A stretch of DNA of 64,000 bases from Phyllosticta citriasiana (lineage: Eukaryota; Ascomycota; Dothideomycetes; Botryosphaeriales; Phyllostictaceae). The stretch spans positions 248,001 through 312,000 of the forward strand of contig JBBPHT010000008.1 in NCBI GenBank assembly GCA_038021145.1, in the 5' to 3' direction. The translations under genes and the position numbers were made by a program. Shown here piece by piece: positions 11,069-22,435 of the stretch (the first letter of the stretch is position 1; the number at the start of each line of letters is the position of its first letter). Under the pieces are notes generated by a model, which did no database searches, was not told the origin of the DNA, and was given only the letters and a program-made list of their open reading frames with translations.

Positions 11069-14060
11069 TCAAGGCTTGCCGTCGGTTGTCAGACCGTTGA
11101 CGCCGCCCTCAAACGCCTGGTTGACCTCCTTCGAAAACGACGACTGGCTCTGCACACCAGAACCGTTAGCATTGGCCGCACCACTCTCAATTTTCCCCGC
11201 ACCAGGGCCACGAATACCGCCAGTATTGGCACCATGCGGCTTGCGCGTAACAGCCTGGATCTTGGGCAGGTTGGTCGTCTCCTTTGCGTTGCCGATGCTG
11301 AAGACGGGCGACTCCCACTTGTCTCCCTGGCTGGCGAGGTCCCTGAACTCGGTGGCCTTGTGCGAGATGCCACCTGGCAGAGCAATATCCTTAAAAATTG
11401 ACTCGTGCTGGGTCATGGCGATGTTGGCCTTCTTGTCCGAGGTCGCCTGCTTGAGCTGCTCCTTCTTCGCCTTGGCCTCGGTCATGTGCTTCTGCACGGC
11501 CGACAGGTAGCGCTGGTACAAGTTTTGCGCATTCTCAGGGTCGGGGTTCTTCTGGAACTCGGCCTTGGCGCGCTCAGCTTCCTGGTGGATAGAGTACAAG
11601 ACAGCGTCGGCCTGGGTGAAGTTTTGACGAATCTGCTGCTCGAGCACCTTTTGCAGGCCAGGGCGAATGACCTTGATCAACAAAGGCTTAACCAGAGTAA
11701 ACAGCAGCTTGTGGCTGGATTTCTTGAGCTTAATGTTGAAGTTCTTCACATCAACATCGACCTTGGTAACCTTGAAGAAGTGCTGCTTGTCGGACTTGTC
11801 AGCAGTCTCAGCCATGACCTTGAAGCTGAATCCCTCGCCACCGAGGAAAATGTCCAGCACACCCTGGTCCTTGAGCGAGGGAAACCCTTGCTTCTTGTTG
11901 ACATAATAGCTGACGTCGCGAATGTCCATTTGGATGCCAGAGACAGACAGCATGATCTTGTTCTTGTTGGTATTGGAAATCTTCTTGCGGCCCCAGCGCC
12001 AGTGGTTGTCGCTAGCAAACTCGAAAATATTAGGTGCGAGGTTGTCACCCTCAATGACCAAGTTTTCGACAATGGCGTCAATCTGGGGGTCGGAGTACTC
12101 AATGCGCGGCACAGGAATGTAGCGAATGTTCTCAAAAATGCCGGGAAGAACGACTTCGCTTAGGTCCTTGAGAAGGTGGGGCTTGAACGCCGCCTTGCCA
12201 GACTCGTCCTGGCCCAAATCCTTGAAGAGCTTGTTCAGCGAGTTGACAAAGGCCTTGTTCTGAGGGTCGGCGTCGAATTGCTGGCCAATAAACTTGATCT
12301 CGTCGAGGATGCGGTCAGTGTGGTTCCTGTAGCGGTCGCGCAGCAAAAAGCGGCCTTTGTCGTAGACCTCGTTCCACTCTTCGGTAGCAGCATCTTGCAT
12401 GATGAATCCTTGCTCCTTGAGGCACTTGCGAATGTACGTGTCGAGGTGCTTGAACCAGCCCCTCAACTCGGGGTCCTTCTCGGCGTCCTTGTAGATATTG
12501 TTGAGGGCGTCGAAGAAGTCGTCGAGAGAGGTACTGTTGGCGAATCGCTCAATCAATGTCTTGAGGTCTGTCAGCCCGGCTTTGATATTCTCGTTTGAAG
12601 TGTATCCTAATACGCACCCGCAAGTCAGTTTCAGCTAGTTGCAAACTGTCGTCAGAATGGGCACCTTTGACGGCTCCACTGCCCTGGCCAGCAAGGTTCT
12701 TGCCATGGCCAGCGTACTCCTCAGCCAGACGGAGCAGGGTCTCGATGGCGCGCATGTCTTGTCGAATTAGCGTGGTACTCAAGGGGCCAGGGACACAACT
12801 TACAGTCCTGGTGAGCTTGAACCTCGACAACCATCTTCTTCAAACGCCAAATGGTCTGCTCGCGCCTTTCCTTGGGCATTTTGCTCTTCAGATAGTTGGC
12901 TCCTCGCTCGCGGTATTCCTTGGCGCGGTCCTTCTTTTCCTCGGGAATCTTTTCCTTTGCATCCTCTGCTACGGTCTGCGCGCCAGCAGCAGCACCCGAA
13001 GCTGCATCAAGTCCAGATGTGCCACCGGTTTGCTGGTCTTGAGCAGCCAAGTCAGCGGCGTCGGTAGGATCGCGAGAGCCCTCTGGATGAGCTTCCTGAG
13101 TAGCGTCTCCGGCGGCCTTGTCAGCCTCCTTCTTGCCGAAGCTCTTAGCCTTGTTGACACGCTCCTGGGCCTTTGCCTTCATGGCCTTGATGTCAGGGGC
13201 GTCATGCCAGGTGTTGTCGGCAGCGGCCTCGTCAATCTGGTTCAGCTGGTCTTCCGTGGGGTTGACCTTGCCCGCAGTCTTGGTCGCGGCGTCACCAGCC
13301 ATGGACCGGATGAGGATGGTGGCGTCATTGACTAAGATTGTTAGCTGTAGTCGAGATTTGGAATCTTGGACACTCACGGAGCTTTCTGAATTGGCCGTTG
13401 GTGATGAGGAGTTGACCAAGAGTCCTCAAGCCTTCTAGAGCTTCGTTGTACTGTTGCTTGGCGCTCTGCTTGTCAATGGGAACGTTTGGCTTCTCTGCGG
13501 TACCTCCGCTGATCTGCTGAGTCTGCCAGATGAAATCTTGGAAGAGGTTGCCCTCGTTCTTTGTGAGAATCAGGATTTTGGCGGCGTCAATGACGTCTTT
13601 GATGTCGGCAGCAATCTTTTGTCCCTCGGGCGACAGCTTCTTAGACGGCGTCGCCAGCACCTTGGACTCTTGGGCGCTATTCAGTGCAACATCGATCTGT
13701 TTGTTCTGGTGGTGGTGTTAGTGCCGGCAAGTGCAGCGCCATGTTTCCTGTTCTTACCGAGGGAAGCTTGCGCTTGGTGAAAGCTGAGGTACGATGTCAG
13801 TCTAGACTCGATTGATCTGGCGACTTTTGTCGCGACGCGAAAACAGGTGTTTCCAGTGAGGGCAGAAACGCGTTGGCGCGGATTTTGGTTGTGTGCGCCG
13901 TCGCGTGACGTAAAGACGACGCGGCGATTGCAGGCGCTGTCGCATTGCGCCAGGGGGAATCAAACTCACCAGAATAAATGCCGTAGAGCTGGAGCTTGTT
14001 GTTGACGTCCTTGTCCCGCTGCTGGGGGTCGGTAGGCCTGTTGACAGCTTTGCTCGCCAT
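11069..14060 (-). CDS. HAM1-like protein (DUF5923, BPI/TULIP-related)
   Basis: Six exons: 11069..12559, 12618..12757, 12804..13331, 13378..13705, 13758..13783 and 13970..14060; 867 aa. The sequence matches the fungal HAM1-like family: a long helical N-terminal region (DUF5923/HAM1_N) followed by a C-terminal part that family databases relate to the bactericidal-permeability-increasing/TULIP lipid-binding fold. Seen here: FANSTSLDDFFDALNNIYKD, RYIPVPRIEYSDPQIDAIVE, DISSYYVNKK-like DVSYYVNKKQGFPSLKDQG, and SHKLLFTLVKPLLIKVIRPG. The middle (~residues 150-280) is low-complexity, Ala/Asp/Gln/Gly-rich. The last ~60 residues are Gly/Ser/Asn-rich and probably disordered. Exon 2 is a 26-nt micro-exon. 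Family members are linked to hyphal fusion or lipid handling; the biochemical role is inferred, not seen. Confidence 0.9.
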
Positions 14061-15240
14061 GGTTGGGTGTTTGGATGGAGAGGCGGGAAGAGGTGGAAGC
14101 AGACGGGACTGGGGTAAGATTTAACTGGGGTATCGGGGTATCTCAAAAATCCAAAACGCAAGAACAGCAAGTGGAGACTCTCAGCGATGACAATGTCTTA
14201 CTGTGTCGTGAAGGGGGAATCAAAAGGTGGGTGGGTGCGAAAGCAGGAGGGAGAGACGCGGGTTGCGGGAGGCGGTCGGTAGCTTTAATGCGGGCGCAGG
14301 GTGGCACAAACTCTCTCCCAGCCACAGATGGATGTAGCGTGGGAAATTGCGAGCAGGCGATGACGGAAGCAGCCAGCAGTGAGGAACATCAGATGGACTT
14401 CAGGTTTTGGCGCTGAGAAACGCCATGAATTCAGGTCAGGTCCAGTCGTTTGTTGTCGACTGCGCGCGACCTACGTCATTTGTTGTCCAACACGCATCAA
14501 ACGAGACTCCCAGGGCATGACTCTCGCCCTCCTCATCTCCCATAAAGTAGTATTATTGACGACGCGTTGACGACATTTCAATTCCTGCTTGTGAACATCG
14601 CTGCCGATCGCTTCCCCTCACTTCCCTGCTGTCGACCAAGACACGCAAGCCAGCAGACGACGACGACGACGACGACGACAACAGCGACGACTTTCATCGA
14701 CAAGACATGACGCGACGCCTCTCACATGAGCCCGACAGTACATCAGTCCCCTCCTCTCTCCGTCTCCCCCACGCGGCAAAAACCCACCACCTCACGAATC
14801 CGTCCGGCGAGTCTATTGCCCCCCTCCCCAGCCCGTGCGTAACCGGACAATTGGGATCCCTTCGTAGCTGGCGCCGAGCCGTCACCTGGCGAATCGAATC
14901 GAACCGGCCGCATGGAGGGAGACTCGGGCATGCTGTTCCTCCTCTTCCGTTTGTCTCTCTTACTGTGTGCGCTTTGTTTCCCTGGCTCCTCTGGCGCAGG
15001 TTCCTTGGTTGGCTGTCATGCTTACTCGGCACTGCCCTGACATTCAACGGTACTCTACCATAGCGCAACCCACCACAAAAGAGACGACCGATAGTCACAC
15101 TCCCCCTCATTTTTTTCTCCAGCTGGCGTCGACGTCTGGCACCGGAGACAGCGTAGGACAAACAGGCCCGCGTGGTCACCAACAGGTGTGACGGGCCGTT
15201 GCACCGGGGGGTTGGGGATCCCGGGAGGAGCAAGCGACAA

Positions 15241-15291
15241 GAGCAGAGCAGAGCAGACAGCAGACAGCAGACAGCAGACAGCAGACAGCAG
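15241..15291. repeat. Tandem repeat, 7-bp unit
   Basis: About five to six head-to-tail copies of a seven-base unit (agacagc), preceded by copies of a related five-base unit (agagc). Non-coding. Confidence 0.85.
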
Positions 15292-17690
15292 CAAGCAAGC
15301 CGGTCCGGCCGCGGCGTCCGCCAAACCAGAGACCAAACAAGCTCCCAAGACCAGCCCAGACCCTCGACTCGCCGTGCCTTTCCCTGCCCGCGTCTCACTC
15401 GACCGACATGAAGACCGACCCGTTTTTGTCAACCAGCAAGCCATCGCACGGCACTCTACTTACTCCGCGCGCAAGCGACCGTCGACGCCCAAGGCACTCC
15501 AATCCAGTAATTCATTTCTCGCCCTTCCGCCGGCCGATACGGTTTGATTTGTGCCATCACTCGATTCGCGACCCCGCCTACGCCATCTCATTGGCTGTCA
15601 CGCCATGTATGGTATTTATTCAACCGAACGGCACCAGACCGGGAATCAGGAACAGCACCAGTGACGACATCATGAGAAGATTTCCGCCCGTGCGTGGCGG
15701 AGCTTGCGAGCAGTGGCGCTGCTGCTGCGCCGTCATCACTGAACAAACATTGCCAGCAAGCAGAGCAGACTACCAGAGTCGTCTTGCCCTGTGCATGCCG
15801 TGCCGTCTGTGTTTTCTGGGCCAGTTGGCGCGCCGCGCCCCGCTTTTGCGGGAAGGCTATCGGGCGTCCGTGGGGCGGCCTGGCGTGCGTTCAATTCTTG
15901 GAGACGACGGATGGTAGCAATCTCGCAGCTAGCTTGCTTGCTCAACAGCAGAACGCACTCTCTCACCGTCTCCACCGCTTTGATTGTCGAGCAGGACAGT
16001 TGACGCAGAGCAAGGACAGACGCAACGGCAGTCCAGGCTCACCTACCCCCTTTGCGACTCCACGCCCGTCGACATCTTGTCACTGCCGTCAACTTACCCT
16101 TTTCCACAATTTTTGCCCAGCGCGTGCGCCAGATTAGGTTGGCCGTCTCAAATCAAGATCAAGTAGAGGGCGCCACCGCCGCCGCGGCGCCCCCTTAAGC
16201 GAGACAATCCGGAAGGCAAGCAAGATGCGTGCGGGCGACCTGACTGCGCCCTCCTCAGGCGCGGTACAGTACAGCTCGACGAGGTGGGTAGGTACATGTA
16301 GGGTCCGGCAGCGCAACAAATGACAAGCAGCGTTTTTGCTTTCAGCTGGGCAGGCAGCCGGATCGCCGTCTCTGAGTCGCGTGCATGCGATGCTAGCTGA
16401 CGCACATGGGTACCTATGTTCCTGTGCCATCGGACGCGGCCGGCATTGGGATTTGAATTACTGATTGAGGTTGGAATCAATCATGGCGCTCACGAAGATG
16501 CAATCCAACCGTGTGGTGGCGAGCGCGATGCCACTTGTCATCCCCCCGAATCACCGGGCTAAGGTGGGTGGTAGAGAGCAAACCACTTACGCTCAAACAG
16601 ACTATTGCATACTCCTCTCCAAAAGCGCTGGCTGGTCAATCGCATTGTCCGGCGCTACACTCCATGCCTTACATGCACATGAACTGATGCATTCTATGCT
16701 TTGGTAAGTGCATGTCCATATCTCCCCTCTTCTTCTCGACCAACATGATCCTTCCTAAATACTTGAATCAACACGAAATGTGCGACGTACCTTGCTCTTC
16801 TGTCTACATCTTCGCGTCTGGTTGCGCACGCTCTCATCCAAAACACTGCTCGTCCTGTCTGAAAACACAACACAACCTTTCACTCACATGTAGATGACGA
16901 AAACACGTGACGTTCTTATCATCTCTTTCTCTCGTCTTTACATGTCGTTTCTCCCCTCAGACATAGAATTCTGTACTGGCGTCAGCTTTCCTCAACTATC
17001 TATCCAATGCTCCATCCACCTATCATCTATCTGTCCATATCCAATTAAACCGCACTTCGCCTTTAATAACTTTTCTGGATAGGCAGGCAGGTAGGTAAGA
17101 TGGATATACAACACTATATGGGAGAAGGTAGGCAAACACACCTCACCCACTCCATCACTTTCCCTTCAAGCTATGTCATCTTTGTGACTGGATTACTGCA
17201 TGTGGGTGCTTCCTGGATACCAGCCTCACACATTCATTCATTCATTCATTATTGCCTGGCATGGATTTTGGTGTATTATTACTCACCCTACCTACGCACG
17301 TTCTCCACTTCCTTCGCTTCCTCTTCCTCTTCCTCTCAAACCCGTCAGGTCAGGCTCGCATGGTCAAATGCCTTCCTTGTCCTCCTTACAGTCCGCTCTC
17401 CCGCCGACCGAGTCACAGTGCGTTGTGTTCAAGCTCGATTTTAGACTCGTGAAACCGCATCTCCCCTCCCGCGTCCTTTCTGCGGCTCTATTTTCGGTTC
17501 TTTGAGTCTTTTACCCCTGTCCGTCGATCGCACCGATTCAATGCGCCGGTTACAGAACGGGACGCGAGCGGGTGAGCGGTGAAAACAATTGTTGTTGCTA
17601 TTGATGTGGCAGCCGCAGCGTGCGTACGTGCGTGCGTGCGTGTGTGTATGTATGTACGGCGAGTAAACAAAGCTAGTAAAGGTGGATATG

Positions 17691-17730
17691 GAGGAGGAAG
17701 AAGAAGAAGAAGAAGAAGAAGAAGAAGAGA
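17691..17730. repeat. GAA/GAG microsatellite
   Basis: About 13 nearly perfect trinucleotide units with all purines on the plus strand. Non-coding. Confidence 0.85.
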
Positions 17731-18474
17731 GAATGAAACCACCCACAACCACCACGCACCGCGGGAACACAGGAGGCGGCGACGGCAGCAGCAGCATTGA
17801 AGAAACCAGGAAGGAAAGAAATAATGACAGACTATCAGCCAGGCAAAGGGGGTATGATGCGAAGCGGCAAAAAAAACCACAGGATGAAAACAGTATCCGA
17901 AGCGAAAGCACGGAGGGAGATAAATATGTCCAACAGAGCAGAGCGCGGAAAAAATCCAATCGTTTGTTCGCAAATGATTGCGAGACAAGGCAAGGTAATG
18001 TAGGATGGTAGATAGGTAGGTCGAAGGGCTGCCGAAGTCCATTTGTCGCCTCCCCAGCACAACTGGCGCGGTGCCTGGGTTATGCAGGTGCGCGCGACAG
18101 ATGAATGGCGTGCGCGCGTGCGTGACGAGAAAAGATCGAGATTGTGTGCGGCGGCGGCGGCGAGAGGCGGAGCATCGGTGCAAGGCGATGTTGCTGGTAG
18201 GCGCACTGTACGCAGGAGCCGTATGGAGGAGCCCCTTCTTTTCCATCTCTCTCTCTTTAAAAAAGTCGTCTTTGGACTCTTCTCGTCTCGTCTCGTCTCG
18301 CCCGATGCCTTGCTCATCCACCTCTTCGACCACCTGAATCCAGAACTCGGGCTCGAAAATCTCAAAATCCACCCAAACGCAAAAGGATTTTTGCCATTCC
18401 AAACACGTGCTTTTAGTGACCTATCAACATCAGCCCACGTATTAATAAACTCTTCCTTTTCACTCCCCACGCCA

Positions 18475-20313
18475 TCACGACCACCGCGTCATCTTGCAAA
18501 CCGCACTCTCAAACTCCGTGCTCCACTTGACACTGCCCATGACGACTATCAAGATGCCCAGCCCGGTAAGCACGCTGGCGCCGGCGTACAGGTACGCCTG
18601 CTTGGTGCGGAGGCCGCGAATCTCGGCGACCCAGGTGGAGACGGTGGTGAGGCAGCCGCAGAAGCCGTCCATGACGCCCTCGAGCACCTGGCAGCCGACG
18701 CGGCCGCCGCCCACGACGCCGCCGCCCCCGCCGATCCGCACGTGCTGCAGGTCGAACGCCATGCCCAGCACCGCCGTGCCGAAGATGTTGACCGCGTACG
18801 TGCCGAGCGGGAAGGAGGGCACGCAGGGGTTGAGCCGCGCTGAGAGCCACCATCGTAGCAGGCAGCCGAGCGGCGCGAAGACGCATGCGAAGAGCGCTTG
18901 GCCGCGCCATGATTCGGACGCCCACGAAGACGATGTAGCGGCCGGACCACCGGGCCGGTCAGGGGGCACGGCGGCCATGATGATGGCGGCGAGCCAGGAC
19001 AGAAAGGCAAGAGGGACAAACAGGGGGTCAATGATGCGACGAGAGATGCGAAGAGAGATGGTGGGTGTAAAGGGGTGCGTGAAAATGGCAAAATGGCAGC
19101 CGACGGTGTAGGCCGACGTGCAGAGAGAAATGGTGGTAAGAATGACGCCAATGAGCGCCAGAAACGAGTAGCCACCGTTGCGGTGCACCGTCGACGAGTA
19201 GGATGGGCGCGGCGAGCCCGTGGGATAGGGGTGGTTGAACGGGGCGGGCGCGTCATTGGACAGCGCAAGGAAGACGTCACGGATAAAGGACGAGAAACTA
19301 GTAAAAGAGCCGCAAAATCCCGTCGCCAGGCCAATGTACAGCGGAATCGTCTTCTTGACCTTGGAGTGCTGAGCAGCCATCTCAGCCGAGGCGGCGGGCT
19401 CGTCTTTGACGTTGCGCGGCAGAGGGGCACCGTTGCCCCGTTCCTCACGAAAGATCTGGCGGTCTTCGGCGAGGAAGCCCATGATAAAGGAGCCGCCCAC
19501 GTTGGCCCAGAGCTCGCTAAAGACAACGGGAGCGCCGGGGTAGAAGGTCAGCCATTGCAGGCCGAGACGTGCCAAGGTGCCGAAAATGGAAAAGAAGATG
19601 AGATAGGAAATGGTGTAGAGGTGGGTCGCAAGGGCCGAGACGGGGAGGGGGCGCGGAACTGGGGGTGGCGGCATGGCGTTGAGGGCGTACATGGACGAAT
19701 TGGCAGAGAAGTCAAAAGGGCCCTCCTTTGTGGCGTGCAGGCTGGCCATGCGCGAGAGGCGCGAAGCTCGCGATTTGGTGTCGCGGGATCGGGGTACGAC
19801 TGGGGGCAGGGCGCTGAGTTCTTCGTCGTCCTGGTAGGCGGTAAGTCTCTGTCGTTCTGGCGGTAGGGCCGCTTCATGATCCAAAATGCGATCTTTTCTG
19901 GATCGTCGGACCGGACTTACGACTGGCGCGGGGGCGGCGCTCTCGTCCAGGTCCAGGTAGCTCAGCGGCAACGAGCACGAGTCGTCCATTTTGGGAGTCG
20001 GCGTGGTGCCCAGCGAGCGGGCAATGTGGATGCCGCTGGCCTGGCCTGAGAAGAGGCGGACAGAGGGCTGGGTGGTGGAGCTCCCGGCGCTGGCATGCTT
20101 GCTGCGATGGTCGTCGGAGGGCGAGTCGGAGACGGCGTACGAGTCTGGGTGCGACAGATGGGATTGACGGTGTGGCGTTGTGGTAAAGGAGGCGCGCGCC
20201 GAGTGAAAGCTGCTGGCGTCGGCATCGCTGCGAGTGTCGCGCGAGAAGGACGAAGATTGCAGGTTGAAGCGTGAGTCTCGTCTGGAGAAGCGCGCAGCTT
20301 GGCCGTCGGCCAT
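18475..20313 (-). CDS. fex1: Fluoride export channel, FEX/CrcB (two fused Fluc domains)
   Basis: Single exon, 612 aa from ATG at 20313 (MADGQAARFSRRDSRF); the frame is open further upstream but this Met has the familiar start. Fungal FEX proteins are plasma-membrane fluoride channels made of two fused Fluc domains. Domain 1 (from ~residue 235): GTLARLGLQW, the pore Asn in ELWANVGGSFIMG, and the Phe-box GFCGSFTSFSSF. Domain 2 (from ~residue 430): APLGCLLRWWLS, GTYAVNIFGTAVLG and GFCGCLTTVSTW. Both pore signatures are intact. The first ~230 residues are Ser/Arg/Asp-rich and disordered, longer than in the yeast protein (375 aa total). It is divergent from a UPRT gene with a 440-bp shared upstream region. 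Confidence 0.92.
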   Translation of the reverse strand: MADGQAARFSRRDSRFNLQSSSFSRDTRSDADASSFHSARASFTTTPHRQSHLSHPDSYAVSDSPSDDHRSKHASAGSSTTQPSVRLFSGQASGIHIARSLGTTPTPKMDDSCSLPLSYLDLDESAAPAPVVSPVRRSRKDRILDHEAALPPERQRLTAYQDDEELSALPPVVPRSRDTKSRASRLSRMASLHATKEGPFDFSANSSMYALNAMPPPPVPRPLPVSALATHLYTISYLIFFSIFGTLARLGLQWLTFYPGAPVVFSELWANVGGSFIMGFLAEDRQIFREERGNGAPLPRNVKDEPAASAEMAAQHSKVKKTIPLYIGLATGFCGSFTSFSSFIRDVFLALSNDAPAPFNHPYPTGSPRPSYSSTVHRNGGYSFLALIGVILTTISLCTSAYTVGCHFAIFTHPFTPTISLRISRRIIDPLFVPLAFLSWLAAIIMAAVPPDRPGGPAATSSSWASESWRGQALFACVFAPLGCLLRWWLSARLNPCVPSFPLGTYAVNIFGTAVLGMAFDLQHVRIGGGGGVVGGGRVGCQVLEGVMDGFCGCLTTVSTWVAEIRGLRTKQAYLYAGASVLTGLGILIVVMGSVKWSTEFESAVCKMTRWS

Positions 20314-20753
20314 GATCAGCAGAGGAGGCGGACTCCGGGTGAGGTGGTCGAGTGGATGCGGGCTTGTAGAGGGCTGGCTGGGCATGGAGTTTTGGTCTCG
20401 GTAGCAAGTCTCCCAGTGTGCGAAACAGAAACGCAGCCTCATGCAGGCGGTACCTGGGGGTAAAAATGGTAAAAATGGTAAAAACGGGTGGGCGTCTTGC
20501 TGTCTCGCCCAATACACAATTTGCACATCTGACGCTGCTGCTGGGGCCATGCCTGATCGCCGCCAGGGTCTCCCGCCGCCGGCCAGACCTCAGCGCAGCT
20601 ACACGCCCAGCTTATCTTGATGCGGCGTCACCACCACAGCTCACAACAAACAATAAAGCCCTCTCTTGTTCGTCGTCGCCAATTCTCCATCTCCATCCAT
20701 CTTCAATTCCTCTCACCACCTTCGTCGCCGCCATCCTCCGGTCCGCCTGCGCC
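20314..20753. promoter_or_regulatory. Shared bidirectional upstream region of FEX and UPRT genes
   Basis: The two genes are transcribed away from this 440-bp interval. It contains CT-rich tracts just upstream of the UPRT start. The FEX reading frame stays open through part of it, so a longer FEX N-terminus cannot be excluded. No TATA box is evident. Confidence 0.5.
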
Positions 20754-21621
20754 ATGGCCCTTCCCCACAACGCCCACGTCTCAGCGCATCCCTGCCTGCG
20801 GGCCAAGCTCTCCCAACTGCGCTCCAGCAGCACCAACACCCGCGACACCAAGGCCTTGATCCACGAAATCGCCACCATCGTTTCCGTCGAGGCCCTGGCC
20901 AAGACGCTCGATGAGAAAGAAGCCGGCACTGTGAGTTTCATGCGCATCTCTGCCGCCGTCAACTGCTCTCCTCTGCCGCTCCTCTGCTCAGCTCAGCCCG
21001 CCCCACTACCTACCCCACCACAACCACAACCACGCCTCGGCCTTGCAATTCCAGCACGCACCAAAAAGCAAACACAAGAGAAAAACTAACAAACCACAGG
21101 ACACCTCACCGCTCGGCTACTCCTTCCCCGTCAGCACCATCTCGCCCTCTGCCTCGCGCATCTCGCTCGTCCCCATCCTGCGCTCCGGCCTCTCCATGAC
21201 CGACGCCGTCCTCTCGCTGCTGCCCGACCCCGTCCCCGTCCACCACCTCGGCCTGTACCGCGAAAAGACCACCCTGCAGCCCGTCGAGTACTACAACAAC
21301 CTGCCCTACCACGGCCCGTCAGCCGCGCACCCGACGACGGCGCCTGGTCCCGCCGACCTGGCTGTCGTCGTTGATCCCGTCATCGCGACTGGCGCGACGG
21401 CTTGCGCTGCTGTCGACACGCTGCGTGATTGGGGCGTCAAGCGTGTATTGGTGCTTGCGGTGCTGGGGAGCGAGGAGGGCGTCGCGCGTGTGGCGGAGAG
21501 TTGGCCCGAGGGCGTCAGCGTGTGGGTTGGCGGCGTGGATAAAGAGACGGATGGCCATGGCATGATTAAGCCGGGTCTGGGCGATGTGGGCGATCGATTG
21601 TTTTTGACGCTGGGGAAATGA
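20754..21621 (+). CDS. Uracil phosphoribosyltransferase, bacterial Upp-like
   Basis: Exons 20754..20930 and 21100..21621 (169-nt intron, branch aaaactaac, acceptor ccacag) give 232 aa. The enzyme joins uracil to PRPP to form UMP in pyrimidine salvage. Visible features are LVPILRSGLSMTDAVLSLLP, HHLGLYREKTTLQPVEYYNN, the PRPP loop VVVDPVIATGATA, and the uracil-site end GHGMIKPGLGDVGDRLF. The text follows bacterial Upp (ILRAGLGMVDG, GLYRDPETLKPVEYY, PGLGDAGDR) more closely than yeast Fur1. The PRPP loop reads ATGATA rather than the usual ATGGSA, a conservative change at a binding position. The start has a good context (gcgccATGg). Activity is expected but the loop change leaves some doubt. Confidence 0.9.
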
Positions 21622-22270
21622 GTGGGCGAGCGAACAAGCGATGCGTTGGGTAGGAGAAGGAGGGAGAAGAGCGCATTTGCGCTTTTGTTGTACCTATATT
21701 GACGCCAAATGCATCATCATCATCATCATCATCATCACCGCAATCTTTCACATTTCGCTTCTCCAAACCCCTCCTCTTTCACTAATTGACACCCAAAGCC
21801 TCTACCAGCAACCCTCTCCTTCCCCCGACAATCTCTGCCGTCTCCCTTTTCCTAACACCGCGCAGCCCAGCCCAGCCGTACCCTCATACCGAAACCGCCC
21901 AGCCGGCCACCCGGCCGACACGCTCCCTTCTTCAGCCGCGCGCCATCGATACCCCTGTCTCTCTCTCCCCCTCTCCCTCTCTCCCTCTCTCCCTCTCCCT
22001 CTCAGCCGCAACACCCGTCTCCCCTCCCCACACGGTGGAAGTGCTCGAGTCAAGTCAAGCCACCCAAGACCGACGGCTTGCGACTGACTAGCCGAACTGA
22101 ACGGAAGTGGACAGGGCGGCGCAGCTCGCAGCTCTATTTATATTTAGGGTTTTCTGTGCCGGGGAGCCGCATCATCAATTTTTTCGTCTTCCTTTTTTTT
22201 CATCTTCTTTCTTTTTTTTTTCCTTTGTTTTTTTTTTTTTTTTTTCCCTCAACGCGGCGCGGCTCGATGT

Positions 22271-22331
22271 GGCTCTGCTCTGCTCGGCTCTGCTCTGCTC
22301 TACTCTACTCTGCTTTGCTCTACTCTGCTTT
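22271..22331. repeat. CTCTG-type 5-bp tandem array
   Basis: About 12 imperfect copies of a five-base unit (ctctg, drifting to ctact and ctttg). It directly precedes the 10-bp array. Confidence 0.8.
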
Positions 22332-22345
22332 GTGGGAGGCACGGC

Positions 22346-22435
22346 AAGCTGAGGTAAGCTAAATTAAGCTAAGTTAAGCTGAGTTAAGCTGAGTTAAGCT
22401 GAGTTAAGCCAAGTTAAGGTGAGCCAAGGTTGGTT
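22346..22435. repeat. 10-bp tandem array (aagctgagtt)
   Basis: About nine head-to-tail ten-base units. Units 4-6 are identical; the flanking ones differ by one to three bases. Each early unit carries an AGCT palindrome. Non-coding, function unknown. Confidence 0.88.

Larger units (their letters stand above)
14061..18474. other. 4.4-kb gene-free stretch with simple repeats
   Basis: This lies between the 5' end of the HAM1-like gene and the 3' end of the fluoride-exporter gene. Long frames occur on both strands but are Arg/Ser/Pro-rich, mutually overlapping and repeat-driven. Simple repeats are at 14656-14679, 15254-15290 and 17691-17730. The proximal part is presumably promoter and 5' UTR of the HAM1-like gene. 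No RNA gene was recognised. Confidence 0.5.

Noticed and set aside
11405..12163. 252-codon plus-strand frame, Leu/Val-rich
   Set aside because: Antisense of the main exon of the HAM1-like gene.
12560..12617. Apparent frame break in the HAM1-like gene
   Set aside because: Explained by a 58-nt intron with branch gctgac and acceptor ctcaag, giving AETDLRTLIERF.
17441..18470. Long overlapping minus-strand frames, poly-Ser/Leu
   Set aside because: Driven by the GAA repeat and read in several overlapping frames at once; no domain.
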